Assembly: GCA_017856985.1 (NCBI GenBank) | Contig: JAFMEA010000001.1 | Location: 62,001 to 126,000, forward strand | Reading direction: 5' to 3' | From: Planktomarina sp. | Lineage (GTDB): Bacteria > Pseudomonadota > Alphaproteobacteria > Rhodobacterales > Rhodobacteraceae | Length of the DNA: 64,000 nucleotides | Part shown: piece after piece, positions 31,181 to 39,490 of the stretch | How positions within the stretch are numbered: the stretch's first letter is position 1 | Layout of the letters: every line of letters begins with the position of its first letter | The notes under the pieces: model-generated | The model's input: the letters and a program-made list of their open reading frames with translations, nothing else | Told to the model about the DNA's origin: nothing | Databases searched by the model: none | Made by a program: the position numbers and the translations under genes

Positions 31181-32472
31181 TGGTTGATATTGCCACCCGT
31201 GTCTGGAACCATAAATGGAAAATTGATCCAATTGTGAGGTCTTTGATAGATACAGATTTTTACAAGCTTCTGATGTGCCAATCTGTATTTAGAAACAAAC
31301 CAAATACTCAGGTGACCTTTAGTTTGATTAATCGCTCCAACGAGATCCGTTTGGCTGACTTGGTAGATGAGGGGGAATTGCGTGAACAGTTAGATCATAT
31401 AAGGTCTCTGTCACTAGCGCGTGGAGAGAGCACTTGGATGCGAGGCAATACATTTTACGGAAAACGGCAGATGTTTACGTCCGAATTTATGGACTGGTTT
31501 GAAGCATTACGCTTGCCTCCCTACCATTTAGAAAAATCTAATGGTCAGTACAACTTGACTTTTGAAGGAACTTGGCCGGAAGTCATGCTTTGGGAAATCC
31601 CAGCGCTTTCTGTTCTAATGGAATTACGTGGTCGTGCGGTGCTTGGCGAAATGCGACGCTTTGAGTTACAAATTCTTTATGCCCGAGGTATGACCAAACT
31701 CTGGGAAAAAATTGAACAGTTACGAAATATAGACAACCTTCGACTAGCTGATTTCGGTACGCGCCGAAGGCATTCTTTTCTTTGGCAGGACTGGGCAGTC
31801 CAAGCCATGACTGAGGGTTTAGGAGAAAAATTTGTAGGTACATCAAACTGCCTTATCGCAAAAAACCGTGATTTAGCTGCTATAGGTACAAATGCGCATG
31901 AACTGCCAATGATCTATTCTGCGCTGGCTAAATCAGATGAGGCATTACGCCAAGCGCCGTATGATGTGATGTCAGATTGGCATGATGAACATGAAGGCAA
32001 CCTTCGAGTTATTTTACCTGATACTTATGGAACTCAAGGTTTCTTAGATAATGCACCAGATTGGTTGGCCAAATGGACGGGAATACGGATAGATTCAGGG
32101 GATCCGATCGTTGGTGCTGAGGCAGCAATTAAATGGTGGGAGAGCTGTGGAGAAGACCCAAGAAAGAAGCTTGTTATTTTTTCTGATGGGCTTGACGTAG
32201 AAAAAATTTCTCAACTTCAAGTTTTGTTCGATGGAAGGGTGAGGGTATCTTTTGGCTGGGGGACCTTACTTACTAATGATTTTAGAGGTCTAGTACCTGA
32301 TGATGCTTTGAAACCTTTCTCTTTAGTTTGCAAGGTAGTGAATGCCGATGGGCGGCCCACTGTTAAACTTTCTGATAATCCCAACAAGGCGGTAGGACCG
32401 ATAAACGAAGTGAAGCGGTATAAAAGGGTTTTTGGCGTTGATCAACAAACCTCACAGTCCGTTATTGTTTAG
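31180..32472 (+). CDS. pncB: Nicotinate phosphoribosyltransferase
   Basis: Converts nicotinate and PRPP to nicotinate mononucleotide, the committed step of the Preiss-Handler route. The 430-aa protein contains SLIDTDFYKLLMCQSVF, FGTRRRHSFLWQDWAVQAM and the PRPP-binding region GIRIDSGDPIVGAEAAIKWW and FGWGTLLTNDF. Length and motifs are typical of proteobacterial PncB. Translationally coupled to pncA. Convergent with the downstream kinase gene with about 14 nt between stops. Confidence 0.95.
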   Translation: MVDIATRVWNHKWKIDPIVRSLIDTDFYKLLMCQSVFRNKPNTQVTFSLINRSNEIRLADLVDEGELREQLDHIRSLSLARGESTWMRGNTFYGKRQMFTSEFMDWFEALRLPPYHLEKSNGQYNLTFEGTWPEVMLWEIPALSVLMELRGRAVLGEMRRFELQILYARGMTKLWEKIEQLRNIDNLRLADFGTRRRHSFLWQDWAVQAMTEGLGEKFVGTSNCLIAKNRDLAAIGTNAHELPMIYSALAKSDEALRQAPYDVMSDWHDEHEGNLRVILPDTYGTQGFLDNAPDWLAKWTGIRIDSGDPIVGAEAAIKWWESCGEDPRKKLVIFSDGLDVEKISQLQVLFDGRVRVSFGWGTLLTNDFRGLVPDDALKPFSLVCKVVNADGRPTVKLSDNPNKAVGPINEVKRYKRVFGVDQQTSQSVIV

Positions 32473-32486
32473 TTTCTTGATGCGAT

Positions 32487-33407
32487 TCAGGTTAACCATT
32501 GATGTGCTGAATGAAGCGCGCGCTCAACATAGACACGCTGTGAGGGACTTTTCTTTGACTGCCGCTCTGCGACCCAACCTGTAGACGCTAGACAACGTAA
32601 TAATAAAAAAAACTTAATTTCTTCAGATGATGGAGCTGTCCTGAGAGTTCCGTAACCATCTCGAATTGCCATAATAAGATCATTTAAATAATTTAACGCA
32701 TAGTGCTGTGACATTGGAACACCAAGATCATAGCTTCGATACCCAAACCCTGCGTCATCAAAATCAATCAAAGTCAGAGCACCTGCATTTAAAAATACAT
32801 TTTCTTGGAGGGCGTCAGCGTGAATTAATCCAAAATCTGGGTCTTTAATATTACTCAAGTATTCAATAGCTGCATCCCTAGTATAAATAAGAAATTTCCT
32901 CTCACCAGCTGAAAGGGCAGGATTTTCCCAAAACTTTCCCCAAAAAGGGGTCTTTCCTAGCAAGCCATTTAGATCCCATGCAGGGCGCCTCAAGTCCTCA
33001 GTTTCAATGTTATCAGTAGTGTTGTGCAGTTTTGCTAAAAGGTGTCCTAGGCCATAATAGAGATCACAATGTTCAGTTATACTACCAGAAAATTTTTTTT
33101 CTGAGGCGCCGATTGGATTGCCTTTTACCCATGATATTACAGTTGCGAAGCGTCCATCCACTAATGGTAATACCCAATCACCATTGAGTTGAGGAATTGG
33201 TTTGGGACACGAAAAACCTGCATTAGCTAGCCGAGTTGTCCATCGTAGCTCTGAGAGAATAGTGCTGTAATTTTGATACCCAGCGCGGTGTAAGCGCAGC
33301 GCAGCTGGTTCCCCAGAAATTTCAATCCGGTATACAGAGTTTTCACGTTCAGCTATTAGTTTAGGGTTACCATCTGAGCCCCATGATGCTGCGATTTCAT
33401 TTACCAT
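32487..33407 (-). CDS. APH-type phosphotransferase (small-molecule kinase)
   Basis: A 306-aa protein-kinase-like fold enzyme of the aminoglycoside/homoserine/choline kinase family. LIHADALQEN is the Brenner motif (HxDxxxxN) with catalytic Asp, and LIDFDDAGFG is the metal-binding motif. ALRLHR near residue 36 carries the usual N-lobe pattern. It starts 8 nt after the stop of the adjacent class III PLP enzyme. Mammalian pairs of this sort are hydroxylysine kinase (AGPHD1) with phosphohydroxylysine phospho-lyase, so this gene may phosphorylate an amino alcohol for the partner. The substrate is unknown; antibiotic resistance is unlikely. Confidence 0.8.
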   Translation of the reverse strand: MVNEIAASWGSDGNPKLIAERENSVYRIEISGEPAALRLHRAGYQNYSTILSELRWTTRLANAGFSCPKPIPQLNGDWVLPLVDGRFATVISWVKGNPIGASEKKFSGSITEHCDLYYGLGHLLAKLHNTTDNIETEDLRRPAWDLNGLLGKTPFWGKFWENPALSAGERKFLIYTRDAAIEYLSNIKDPDFGLIHADALQENVFLNAGALTLIDFDDAGFGYRSYDLGVPMSQHYALNYLNDLIMAIRDGYGTLRTAPSSEEIKFFLLLRCLASTGWVAERQSKKSPSQRVYVERALHSAHQWLT

Positions 33408-33415
33408 TTTTACAT

Positions 33416-34675
33416 CTAAAAATTTTTAAATGCCGCAGTTAACGTGTTTGTCGCCTCGCGTGCATTTTGTATATTGAATGGCATTGGTGGACGTAATTTT
33501 AAAATATTGCGATTTCGACCTGTACGGCCCATGAGCATACCGTTGTTACGAGCATATTCAACTATTTTTGCTGCTAAAACTTCGTCTGCAATCCCATCAG
33601 TTTCCAATTCAAGCGCAATAAATAGACCACGACCCCGAACACTTGCTATGCTGCCATGCTTGATAGCTTGAAGTCTCTCTAAAAAACCATGTCCAACAAT
33701 TTTAGAATTTGCGATCAGCCCATCCTCTTCTATTACATCCAAAGTTGCTGAGGCAGCTGCACAGCTCACTGGATTGCCACCAAACGTATTGAAGTATCCA
33801 AAGGCATTTCTGAATTCAGACATTACACTTGCCCTAGCTACTACAGCTGCAACTGGGTGTCCGTTTGCCATTGGTTTTCCAAGTGTAACTACATCTGGCG
33901 AAAGACCTAACCACTCATAACCCCACCAGCTATCACCAGTACGGCCGAACCCAGGCTGGACCTCATCAGAAATTAAAACTCCACCAGCAGCATGAACGAC
34001 TTTTTCTGCAGGCTTCATAAAGTCTTTTGGTAAGTCTGGGAGACCTTCATTTGCAAAGGTTGGACAAAACAAAAAACCTGAAAAACCATATCCTGAGACT
34101 TCAAGATCATTGATTGCCTTTTGGATTTCTTGAGCGAAGGCCTGCGCTTGAGTCTTAGCACTACCGCCAACTGGACGAAGGGTGTCAGGCGCTGGCACAT
34201 GTCTAATGTTAGCAGCATAGCCACCAATCGGTGGCTTGCGAGAAGAAAGTTGTGAAACAGCCATCGTATTACCGTGGTAGGTATTATCAGTAGAAATTAT
34301 CCCAGTTTTACCGGTCACAGCCTGTGCCATACGCAACGCAATATCGTTTGCTTCAGATCCACTACAAACCATAATGATTTGATCCAAACCTTTGTGAAAC
34401 TTTGCAATGAGCCGTTCTGCATAATTTATTATACCATCATGCAAATACCGTGTGTGGGTGTTTAGCGTTGCAGCCTGAGCTGAAATTGCTGATACAACGT
34501 GTGGATGACAATGACCAACATGTGGTACGTTATTGTAGCAGTCTAGGTATTTATGGCCGCTTGAATCCCAAACCCAAACGCCTTCACCTTTGACTAAATG
34601 TACTGGGTTATCATAAAAAGTTGGCACATTTGGTCCCAAAACAGCTTGCCGTCGATCTATAAGGTCATTCGTCAT
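33416..34675 (-). CDS. Class III PLP enzyme, phospho-lyase (AGXT2L) type
   Basis: A 419-aa PLP-dependent enzyme of the class III aminotransferase fold. The N-terminal CYNNVPHVGHCHPHVVSAI is the typical segment of the ethanolamine-phosphate and phosphohydroxylysine phospho-lyase subgroup, not of ordinary ornithine or GABA aminotransferases. The PLP Asp lies in LISDEVQPGFGRTG and the Schiff-base Lys in TLGKPMANGHP. It lies between arfB (11-nt overlap) and a kinase gene (8-nt gap), so kinase and lyase may act in sequence on one amino alcohol. Whether it eliminates phosphate or transaminates cannot be settled from sequence alone. Confidence 0.82.
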   Translation of the reverse strand: MTNDLIDRRQAVLGPNVPTFYDNPVHLVKGEGVWVWDSSGHKYLDCYNNVPHVGHCHPHVVSAISAQAATLNTHTRYLHDGIINYAERLIAKFHKGLDQIIMVCSGSEANDIALRMAQAVTGKTGIISTDNTYHGNTMAVSQLSSRKPPIGGYAANIRHVPAPDTLRPVGGSAKTQAQAFAQEIQKAINDLEVSGYGFSGFLFCPTFANEGLPDLPKDFMKPAEKVVHAAGGVLISDEVQPGFGRTGDSWWGYEWLGLSPDVVTLGKPMANGHPVAAVVARASVMSEFRNAFGYFNTFGGNPVSCAAASATLDVIEEDGLIANSKIVGHGFLERLQAIKHGSIASVRGRGLFIALELETDGIADEVLAAKIVEYARNNGMLMGRTGRNRNILKLRPPMPFNIQNAREATNTLTAAFKNF

Positions 34676-35087
34676 CTTTTACCTTTCCGCGCAAAGACTT
34701 AACTGTACCGCGCTGAATTTTGCTTGCCAGCCTACGTTTTTGAGATCCAAATGTTGGGCGCGTTGGGACGCGTCGCTTGGGTTTCATTGTTGACTCAATT
34801 ATCAAGGCCTTTAGTCGGTTACGTGCTATTTCACGGTTTCGAGCTTGAGAGCGTGTTTCTTCTACTCTCAATATTAAAGCCCCCTCTAGGGTCCATTTTC
34901 TGCCAGCTAACTTCTTGAGCCGCATCTTGACGTAAGCTGATAGGTTTGGACTTTTAGCAGCCTCAAAGCGTAGTTCGACTGCTGTAGAAACTTTATTGAC
35001 GTTTTGCCCCCCAGGCCCTTGCGCACGGGTAAAGCTCTCGGTCAGCTCCCAATCTTGAATCGTTATTTCTTTATTAATCTGCAACAT
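34665..35087 (-). CDS. arfB: Alternative ribosome-rescue factor ArfB (YaeJ)
   Basis: Codon-independent peptidyl-tRNA hydrolase that releases peptides from ribosomes stalled on mRNAs without a stop codon. The 140-aa protein has SFTRAQGPGGQNVNKV with the catalytic GGQ near residue 30, and a basic C-terminal tail (KPKRRVPTRPT to GTVKSLRGK) that inserts into the empty mRNA channel. ATG 35087 is preferred over the GTG-type extension to 35105 by family N-terminus (MLQINKEITI). The preceding 220 bp hold an odd 16S-like element and a hairpin. Co-transcribed with the PLP enzyme gene. Confidence 0.93.
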   Translation of the reverse strand: MLQINKEITIQDWELTESFTRAQGPGGQNVNKVSTAVELRFEAAKSPNLSAYVKMRLKKLAGRKWTLEGALILRVEETRSQARNREIARNRLKALIIESTMKPKRRVPTRPTFGSQKRRLASKIQRGTVKSLRGKVKDDE

Positions 35088-35106
35088 TTTTTCACTCTGC
35101 CACAAA

Positions 35107-35137
35107 CGAAAAGGGCCATCTAGATTAGACAGCCCTT
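35107..35137 (-). terminator. Hairpin/terminator between the 16S-like element and arfB
   Basis: On the minus strand AAGGGC (35137-35132), TG, TCTA, a 3-nt loop, TAGA, TG and GCCCTT (35116-35111) fold into a long stem, followed by a short T-run. The T-tract is weak (four T), so it may be a partial terminator or a structural element 20 nt ahead of the arfB start. Confidence 0.55.
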
Positions 35138-35290
35138 CGAAAGTTTTGCGGAGGCCGGGTCGATTAGGACACCTGCGCCCAAATTTGGTGGTCTTTCACC
35201 AAGGGTTACCTTAGAGGCTACCCCCCAAACTTGTTACGACTCCATTCTCCAATACCTTTCTTGACACTGGATCACCTCCTTTCAGCTGTT
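35138..35290 (-). ncRNA. Unassigned element with 16S rRNA-like and anti-16S motifs
   Basis: On the minus strand GAAAGGAGGTGATCC (35283-35269) is an exact complement of the 3' end of 16S rRNA. It is followed 7 nt after GGAGG by a GTG (at about 35266) opening an 18-codon frame that reads VSRKVLENGVVTSLGGSL. The same strand then shows AGTCGTAACAAG (35241-35230) and GGTAACC (35211-35205 region), both identical to conserved sense 16S sequence near the 3' end. A hairpin TTGGTG/CACCAA and the terminator-like stem at 35107-35137 follow. It lies 3' of the VUT transporter. I do not recognise a family. It could be a hyper-strong small-ORF leader, a regulatory RNA or a degenerate rRNA-derived piece. Confidence 0.4.
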
Positions 35291-35327
35291 TAAAGATAGC
35301 TCTACTGTGCCAGAGGCATTTGTAAAG

Positions 35328-35972
35328 TCAATGAATTTTTACAGTCCTAACCACAAGATATTGTGCTAAAATTCGGAAAGGTATTAGTGCTGCTAATGCA
35401 AGCGTTAGCTTTACCAACCAATCAGCTAAGGCAAGTGACGCCCAAAGTGGTAATTCGGGACCAGCGCCGACCAATGGAACTGCGGTTTGAGCCCAGTCAG
35501 GTATATTTTTAGTATCTAACCAATTAAATAAAGCTGAGAAAGATATGCTGAAAAAGATTAGTGTGTCCAGCGCGCTTCCGACTAGGGTCGAGGTTAATGG
35601 TGCACGCCACCATGCCCCAGAACGGAGCCGATCAAAAACTTGGACGTCTAGCATTTGGGCTATAAGAAATGCTGAACCTGATCCTACTGCAACCCTTAGT
35701 GTTACGGCGGGGAAGGTGTAGCCGTCTCCCTGTAGTATGACTTGTGTTCCGATCAGTGAACATATTACGCCAACGAAAAACCCCGCTAAAACTATACGCC
35801 GAGCGGCAGATACGCCGTAAACACGGTTCATAACATCTGTAATTAGGAATGCTATTGGATATGTAAATGCACCCCAAGTTAGCCAATCTCCAAGAAGAAA
35901 CTGGACAAGGATATTTGAGGTCACCACAACGATGGCCATAGCAAAAATGCCAGGAAGATATATTTTTTTCAT
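35328..35972 (-). CDS. yhhQ: VUT-family queuosine precursor transporter (YhhQ/QPTR)
   Basis: A 214-aa integral membrane protein with about six hydrophobic segments, of the VUT (vitamin uptake-like) family whose characterised members import queuosine precursors such as preQ0 and preQ1. Family features are AFTYPIAFLITDVMNRVYG and the later SLADWLVKLTLALAALIPFR. Function is supported independently by a preQ1-I riboswitch-like structure (35983-36014) in its leader. Start ATG 35972; the only Shine-Dalgarno candidate (GGA) overlaps the 3' strand of the riboswitch pseudoknot, so ligand binding should block translation. Confidence 0.9.
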   Translation of the reverse strand: MKKIYLPGIFAMAIVVVTSNILVQFLLGDWLTWGAFTYPIAFLITDVMNRVYGVSAARRIVLAGFFVGVICSLIGTQVILQGDGYTFPAVTLRVAVGSGSAFLIAQMLDVQVFDRLRSGAWWRAPLTSTLVGSALDTLIFFSISFSALFNWLDTKNIPDWAQTAVPLVGAGPELPLWASLALADWLVKLTLALAALIPFRILAQYLVVRTVKIH

Positions 35973-35982
35973 TTTTTAGTTT

Positions 35983-36014
35983 CCGTTTTTTAGCCAAGGT
36001 AGCGGCGACTTGGT
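35983..36014 (-). promoter_or_regulatory. PreQ1-I type riboswitch aptamer
   Basis: On the minus strand: stem CCAAG (36013-36009) with CTTGG (35998-35994), a 10-nt loop TCGCCGCTAC, then CTAAAAAACGG. Loop CCG (36005-36003) can pair with CGG (35985-35983) to form the H-type pseudoknot. The CTAC segment before the 3' stem strand and the A6 run match the preQ1-I consensus, where a C in CUAC pairs with the ligand. Placement directly before a VUT queuosine-precursor transporter supports the call. The P2 strand overlaps the GGA used for initiation. Confidence 0.82.
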
Positions 36015-36168
36015 CAGGTTTGATGCGCTGAGTTACGAAGTTGATGCCGACATTACAATAGATTTTTGATAATTTTTTTATTGTGGTGTTTTTTAGATTA
36101 TAATCAAAAGAGACTACGTTATTGGAAATAACTGCCATATATTTATTTTGATATAAAATCCTTAAATT

Positions 36169-37092
36169 TTATTGAGATAATAAAACAGAGCTACACTCCT
36201 TTGGTAAATTTGAAAGTTTGAGTGCTGGTTTTGGTTGTCGTGGCACGTAATCAGGATCTGGTGGTGGTGGGTTCAGTATTCTGTCTACCCAGCCCTGAGC
36301 CTCTTTGCACCCATCACCAGACGGTGGTGGGGCCTGATCCATGCACCCCGTCTGTCCTTTTGGACACTTTAGTCTTACATGAAAATGATAATGATGCCCG
36401 TACCATGGTCTAATTTTTCGAAGCCAAGATCGGTCTCCAGTGGCAGATTTGCACATGGCCACCTTTGCCCCTGGGAATAAAAAAATTCGTGCGGTTCGGG
36501 GATCTTTAGAAGCAATCTTTAGGACAGTTTCGTGATCTTTCGTCCAGTTTTTATTAGTGTAAGCACCAGCTGCCCGACGCATTGAAATAGAAGAAATTTT
36601 TTCGCGTTCTTTTCGGGTAAGTGTTTTACTTCCTTTTGGCAAAAGCCAGATATCTGCGTCTAATCCAATTTGGTGACTTGCGTGGCCTGAAAGCATGGGC
36701 CCACCACGGGGCTGAGAGATATCTCCAACATAAATTCCTGACCAGTTCGTTTCATTTGCAACCTTTACTGATAGTTCTTTTAAGTAATTAATTGTTATGG
36801 GTTGTCCCCAATTTCGGTTTCTTGAAAGCCTCATTGCCTGCCATGTTGGCCCTGTCTCTGGTAGGCTTGCTCCACCGGCCAAGCAGCCCTTTGCATATCC
36901 TCCAAAGGATTGTGATTTCTGCTGTGATCCGAATCCTTTAGCCCCGAAAAGAGCTTTTGCCGGCACTTCTTTTGGAATAGAACCTGGACGAAACTGTGGC
37001 CTAATAATCTCGGCGTTTAATCCCATAAAAGTTGGCCAGCAGATGGCTAATAATGAGAGCGCTAAGGCGCAAGAAATAGATAGCCTTTTCAA
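36169..37092 (-). CDS. mepA: Penicillin-insensitive murein endopeptidase MepA
   Basis: Periplasmic zinc peptidase (LAS family) that cleaves D-Ala-meso-DAP cross-links in peptidoglycan. The 307-aa protein starts with a signal peptide (MKRLSISCALALSLLAICWP). Family metal-binding motifs are LSGHASHQIGLDADIW in the middle and PWYGHHYHFHVRLKCP in the second half; SWLRKI precedes the latter. The C-terminal tail is proline-rich (PPPPDPDYVPRQPKP). Its start overlaps the end of the MFS gene by 4 nt, so the two are co-transcribed. Length is slightly above the E. coli enzyme. Confidence 0.93.
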   Translation of the reverse strand: MKRLSISCALALSLLAICWPTFMGLNAEIIRPQFRPGSIPKEVPAKALFGAKGFGSQQKSQSFGGYAKGCLAGGASLPETGPTWQAMRLSRNRNWGQPITINYLKELSVKVANETNWSGIYVGDISQPRGGPMLSGHASHQIGLDADIWLLPKGSKTLTRKEREKISSISMRRAAGAYTNKNWTKDHETVLKIASKDPRTARIFLFPGAKVAMCKSATGDRSWLRKIRPWYGHHYHFHVRLKCPKGQTGCMDQAPPPSGDGCKEAQGWVDRILNPPPPDPDYVPRQPKPALKLSNLPKECSSVLLSQ

Positions 37093-38471
37093 TCAGTTTG
37101 ATCTCCGTCAGGATCCACCCATCGCAACAGAAATACCCCTAAGATAAAAAGCCCAATAACGGGAGAAAACCCTAACCGGGCGTCATTTAGCAGGTAAGTA
37201 AAAATACCAATTAGTAGTGGGGCCAAAAACGCTGTTGCTTTGCCTGCCAAAGCAAACAGGCCAAAGGCCTCTGTTGGACGCGCTTTATTTGTGTGACGCA
37301 CCATCATGGACCGGCTTGCTGCATATACTCCACCGCCGGAACCTCCAATTGCAGCGCCGCAGACATAAAAAATAATATCTGGTAGGTTAGAGCCATCAGG
37401 CAAGGTTATTCCATAGAAGCTGGTGCGGGACATGCCAATGATACAAAATGATACGAATATAAGTACCCAAACATGAAAGTATATTACAGGTTTTGGGCCT
37501 AATTTACGGTCATACTTTCCTGAGATCCAAGTAACCAGTGCAGCTGAAATACCTCCAAGAATTCCAAATATCCCAAGCTGTGTTAAACCCCAATCCAAGA
37601 CCAACACTGCGTATACGCCACCAAACGCGTAGAGGCCGTTAAGGGCATCGCGGTAAAACATTTGGGCGCCCATAAATGAAAACAAACTAGGGCGCTTTAA
37701 CATTCCCAGCAGGGATGCCTTGAGTTCTTTCATAGATTGACTGAACCCACCCTGTCGATTTGGATTTTTATCTTCTTTGACCCATATAAAATATGGAACC
37801 ATAAATATAACGAACCATATGGCAATAAGCGGGCCTACGGCACGCGTACCCTCACGTTTTTCTGGATCAAGCAGGCCGAAACCTGGATCCAGTCCTATGA
37901 ACGTTTTGCCACCATCATCAAAGAAAAAGAACAACATTATAAAGAGACTAAGAATACCCCCTGTATACCCTAATGCCGCGCCATTTCCTGATATTTTTCC
38001 CACTTCCCGCTGGCCTCCTAGGCTTGGTAAAACGGCGTTTGTAAAAACAAGGGCTAATTCTGCAGCTACGAATGCCACTGAAAAAATAATAAGAGACGAC
38101 CATATTGCTGATCCATCTGGTACCATATACCAAAGCATCCATGCGCAAATTACAAAGATAACTGAAGCCGCCCAAAGCCAAGGCATCCGGCGCCCCGTAC
38201 TGTCGGCATAGGCACCAGCTAAAATACCAAAGACTGCTACAAAAAACCCAGAGACAGCTTGCCCCCATGACCAAATTGTTTGTGCTCCAGCCTTAGCGCT
38301 AGCTTCATCCATGCCACTGTTTAAAAACGCGTCTGACGCAACACTGGCAAAATAGGGTCCAAAAATAAATGTTAGGCCAAGAGTGTAAAAGGGTTGAGTG
38401 GCCCAATCAAACATCATCCAGCCTTGGATACGTTTTTTAAGGTTTATTTTTTCAGAAATGGCCTCAGACAT
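37089..38471 (-). CDS. MFS transporter, Atg22/UMF1-like
   Basis: A 460-aa inner-membrane protein with about 12 hydrophobic segments. The N-terminal GWMMFDWATQPFYTLGLTFIFGPYFAS is the signature of the UMF1/Atg22-like branch of the major facilitator superfamily; yeast Atg22 is a vacuolar amino-acid effluxer, but bacterial members are not characterised. The first gene of a pair with mepA (4-nt overlap). That pairing hints at a role in handling wall-derived or amino-acid products, which is only inference. Confidence 0.86.
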   Translation of the reverse strand: MSEAISEKINLKKRIQGWMMFDWATQPFYTLGLTFIFGPYFASVASDAFLNSGMDEASAKAGAQTIWSWGQAVSGFFVAVFGILAGAYADSTGRRMPWLWAASVIFVICAWMLWYMVPDGSAIWSSLIIFSVAFVAAELALVFTNAVLPSLGGQREVGKISGNGAALGYTGGILSLFIMLFFFFDDGGKTFIGLDPGFGLLDPEKREGTRAVGPLIAIWFVIFMVPYFIWVKEDKNPNRQGGFSQSMKELKASLLGMLKRPSLFSFMGAQMFYRDALNGLYAFGGVYAVLVLDWGLTQLGIFGILGGISAALVTWISGKYDRKLGPKPVIYFHVWVLIFVSFCIIGMSRTSFYGITLPDGSNLPDIIFYVCGAAIGGSGGGVYAASRSMMVRHTNKARPTEAFGLFALAGKATAFLAPLLIGIFTYLLNDARLGFSPVIGLFILGVFLLRWVDPDGDQTD

Positions 38472-38537
38472 TTTTATATCCTCATTTTTACAGAGCTTGC
38501 GGGAGCAAGGTTTTCAAAGCAAGTTTTTATTCTTGTT

Positions 38538-39068
38538 TTATTCCATTGGGGGCCACGGGCGGATGTCTTCGGCATGAATCCAAGCAGCAACCCAATCTGG
38601 AATTGACGGTAGGGAGTCCTGTAAGTTGAGCTCTTTTAATACGTCATCTGTGGGTACCATACCATGAGGGTCAGTCACTACAGTTCGGTAAAGCGCATGC
38701 CCTGCACAAATTCCTCTTACCCACATACTTTGTTCTACGTACATAAATCGATGATCTGCACAGATTGCGGTGCTACGCATTTCAATTTTATCCAGCATTC
38801 TAATACGCTTGCGATACCGGACACTACTCCCGGCCACTGATAGTCCCCATCTACGACGTTTCAGGGCTGCGATGAGCCCTGAACGCTTTGCCATAGGAAT
38901 TCGTCCCATGTCGTATAGAGATAAGGCACGGCCATTGTTCAACTCCATCCAGACGTCTAAATCCCATGGAAGGCAATAATGTGAACTGATGTGAACGTCA
39001 CCCACTGTTAAGCTGGCGTCATTCCGGTGTAGAAAAAATTGCCAAGCTAAGCGAACAAATGGGTACAT
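38538..39068 (-). CDS. Hotdog-fold acyl-CoA thioesterase-like protein
   Basis: A 176-aa protein of the 4-hydroxybenzoyl-CoA thioesterase-like hotdog family. WDLDVWMELNNGRALSLYDMGR is the region that in this family carries the catalytic acid at the start of the long helix, followed by the core strands VAGSSVRYRKRIRMLDKIEM and MYVEQSMWVRGICAGHALYR. No signal peptide is evident. It resembles the thioesterase group common next to MFS genes in Rhodobacteraceae. Substrate unknown. It lies 66 nt upstream of the MFS gene on the same strand. Confidence 0.8.
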   Translation of the reverse strand: MYPFVRLAWQFFLHRNDASLTVGDVHISSHYCLPWDLDVWMELNNGRALSLYDMGRIPMAKRSGLIAALKRRRWGLSVAGSSVRYRKRIRMLDKIEMRSTAICADHRFMYVEQSMWVRGICAGHALYRTVVTDPHGMVPTDDVLKELNLQDSLPSIPDWVAAWIHAEDIRPWPPME

Positions 39069-39208
39069 AATAGAACACTCCAGTTTGTGCAGAAATTGCT
39101 GCTTCGGCTTCTAACGTCAAGGTGTTAAGTAAATAATTGCAGCTCTAGTCTCTTGCTGCGGTTAGGCTAAACGCCTAGATAAATAGCAACATATTAAATG
39201 AGGTGAAA

Positions 39209-39487
39209 ATGGCCCCTATATTTGCAATACCTTACATGGTTTTGAATGTCGCATGGTTCTTTATTATCGCGCATTTTATTATGAGCTGGCTGATTGCTTT
39301 TAATGTTTTGAACCTTCATCAGCAGGTGGTTGGTCAAATTTGGCAGAGCTTGAACAGATTTTTAGATCCAATTTATCGACCGATACGTCAGTATTTGCCT
39401 AGTATGGGTGGACTTGATCTTGCACCATTGGTGGCTTTGCTGATTATTGCGGCCTTGCAATATACTTTGGTTTATTACGGCGTTTAA
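39209..39487 (+). CDS. YggT-family membrane protein
   Basis: A 92-aa small membrane protein with two hydrophobic hairpins: VLNVAWFFIIAHFIMSWLI near the start and LAPLVALLIIAALQYTLVYY at the end, around the conserved loop FLDPIYRPIRQYLP. The function of YggT is not firmly known; links to osmotic protection and division-related membrane organisation have been proposed in other bacteria. ATG 39209 has GAGG 5 nt upstream. Its TAA is followed, in the same reading frame, by the start of recQ with only one codon between. Confidence 0.88.
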   Translation: MAPIFAIPYMVLNVAWFFIIAHFIMSWLIAFNVLNLHQQVVGQIWQSLNRFLDPIYRPIRQYLPSMGGLDLAPLVALLIIAALQYTLVYYGV

Positions 39488-39490
39488 CTC

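Noticed and set aside
35205..35283. A real 16S rRNA gene fragment
   Set aside because: Only short conserved strings match, in mixed orientation and with unrelated spacers; there is no continuous rRNA similarity. It is reported as an unexplained element instead.
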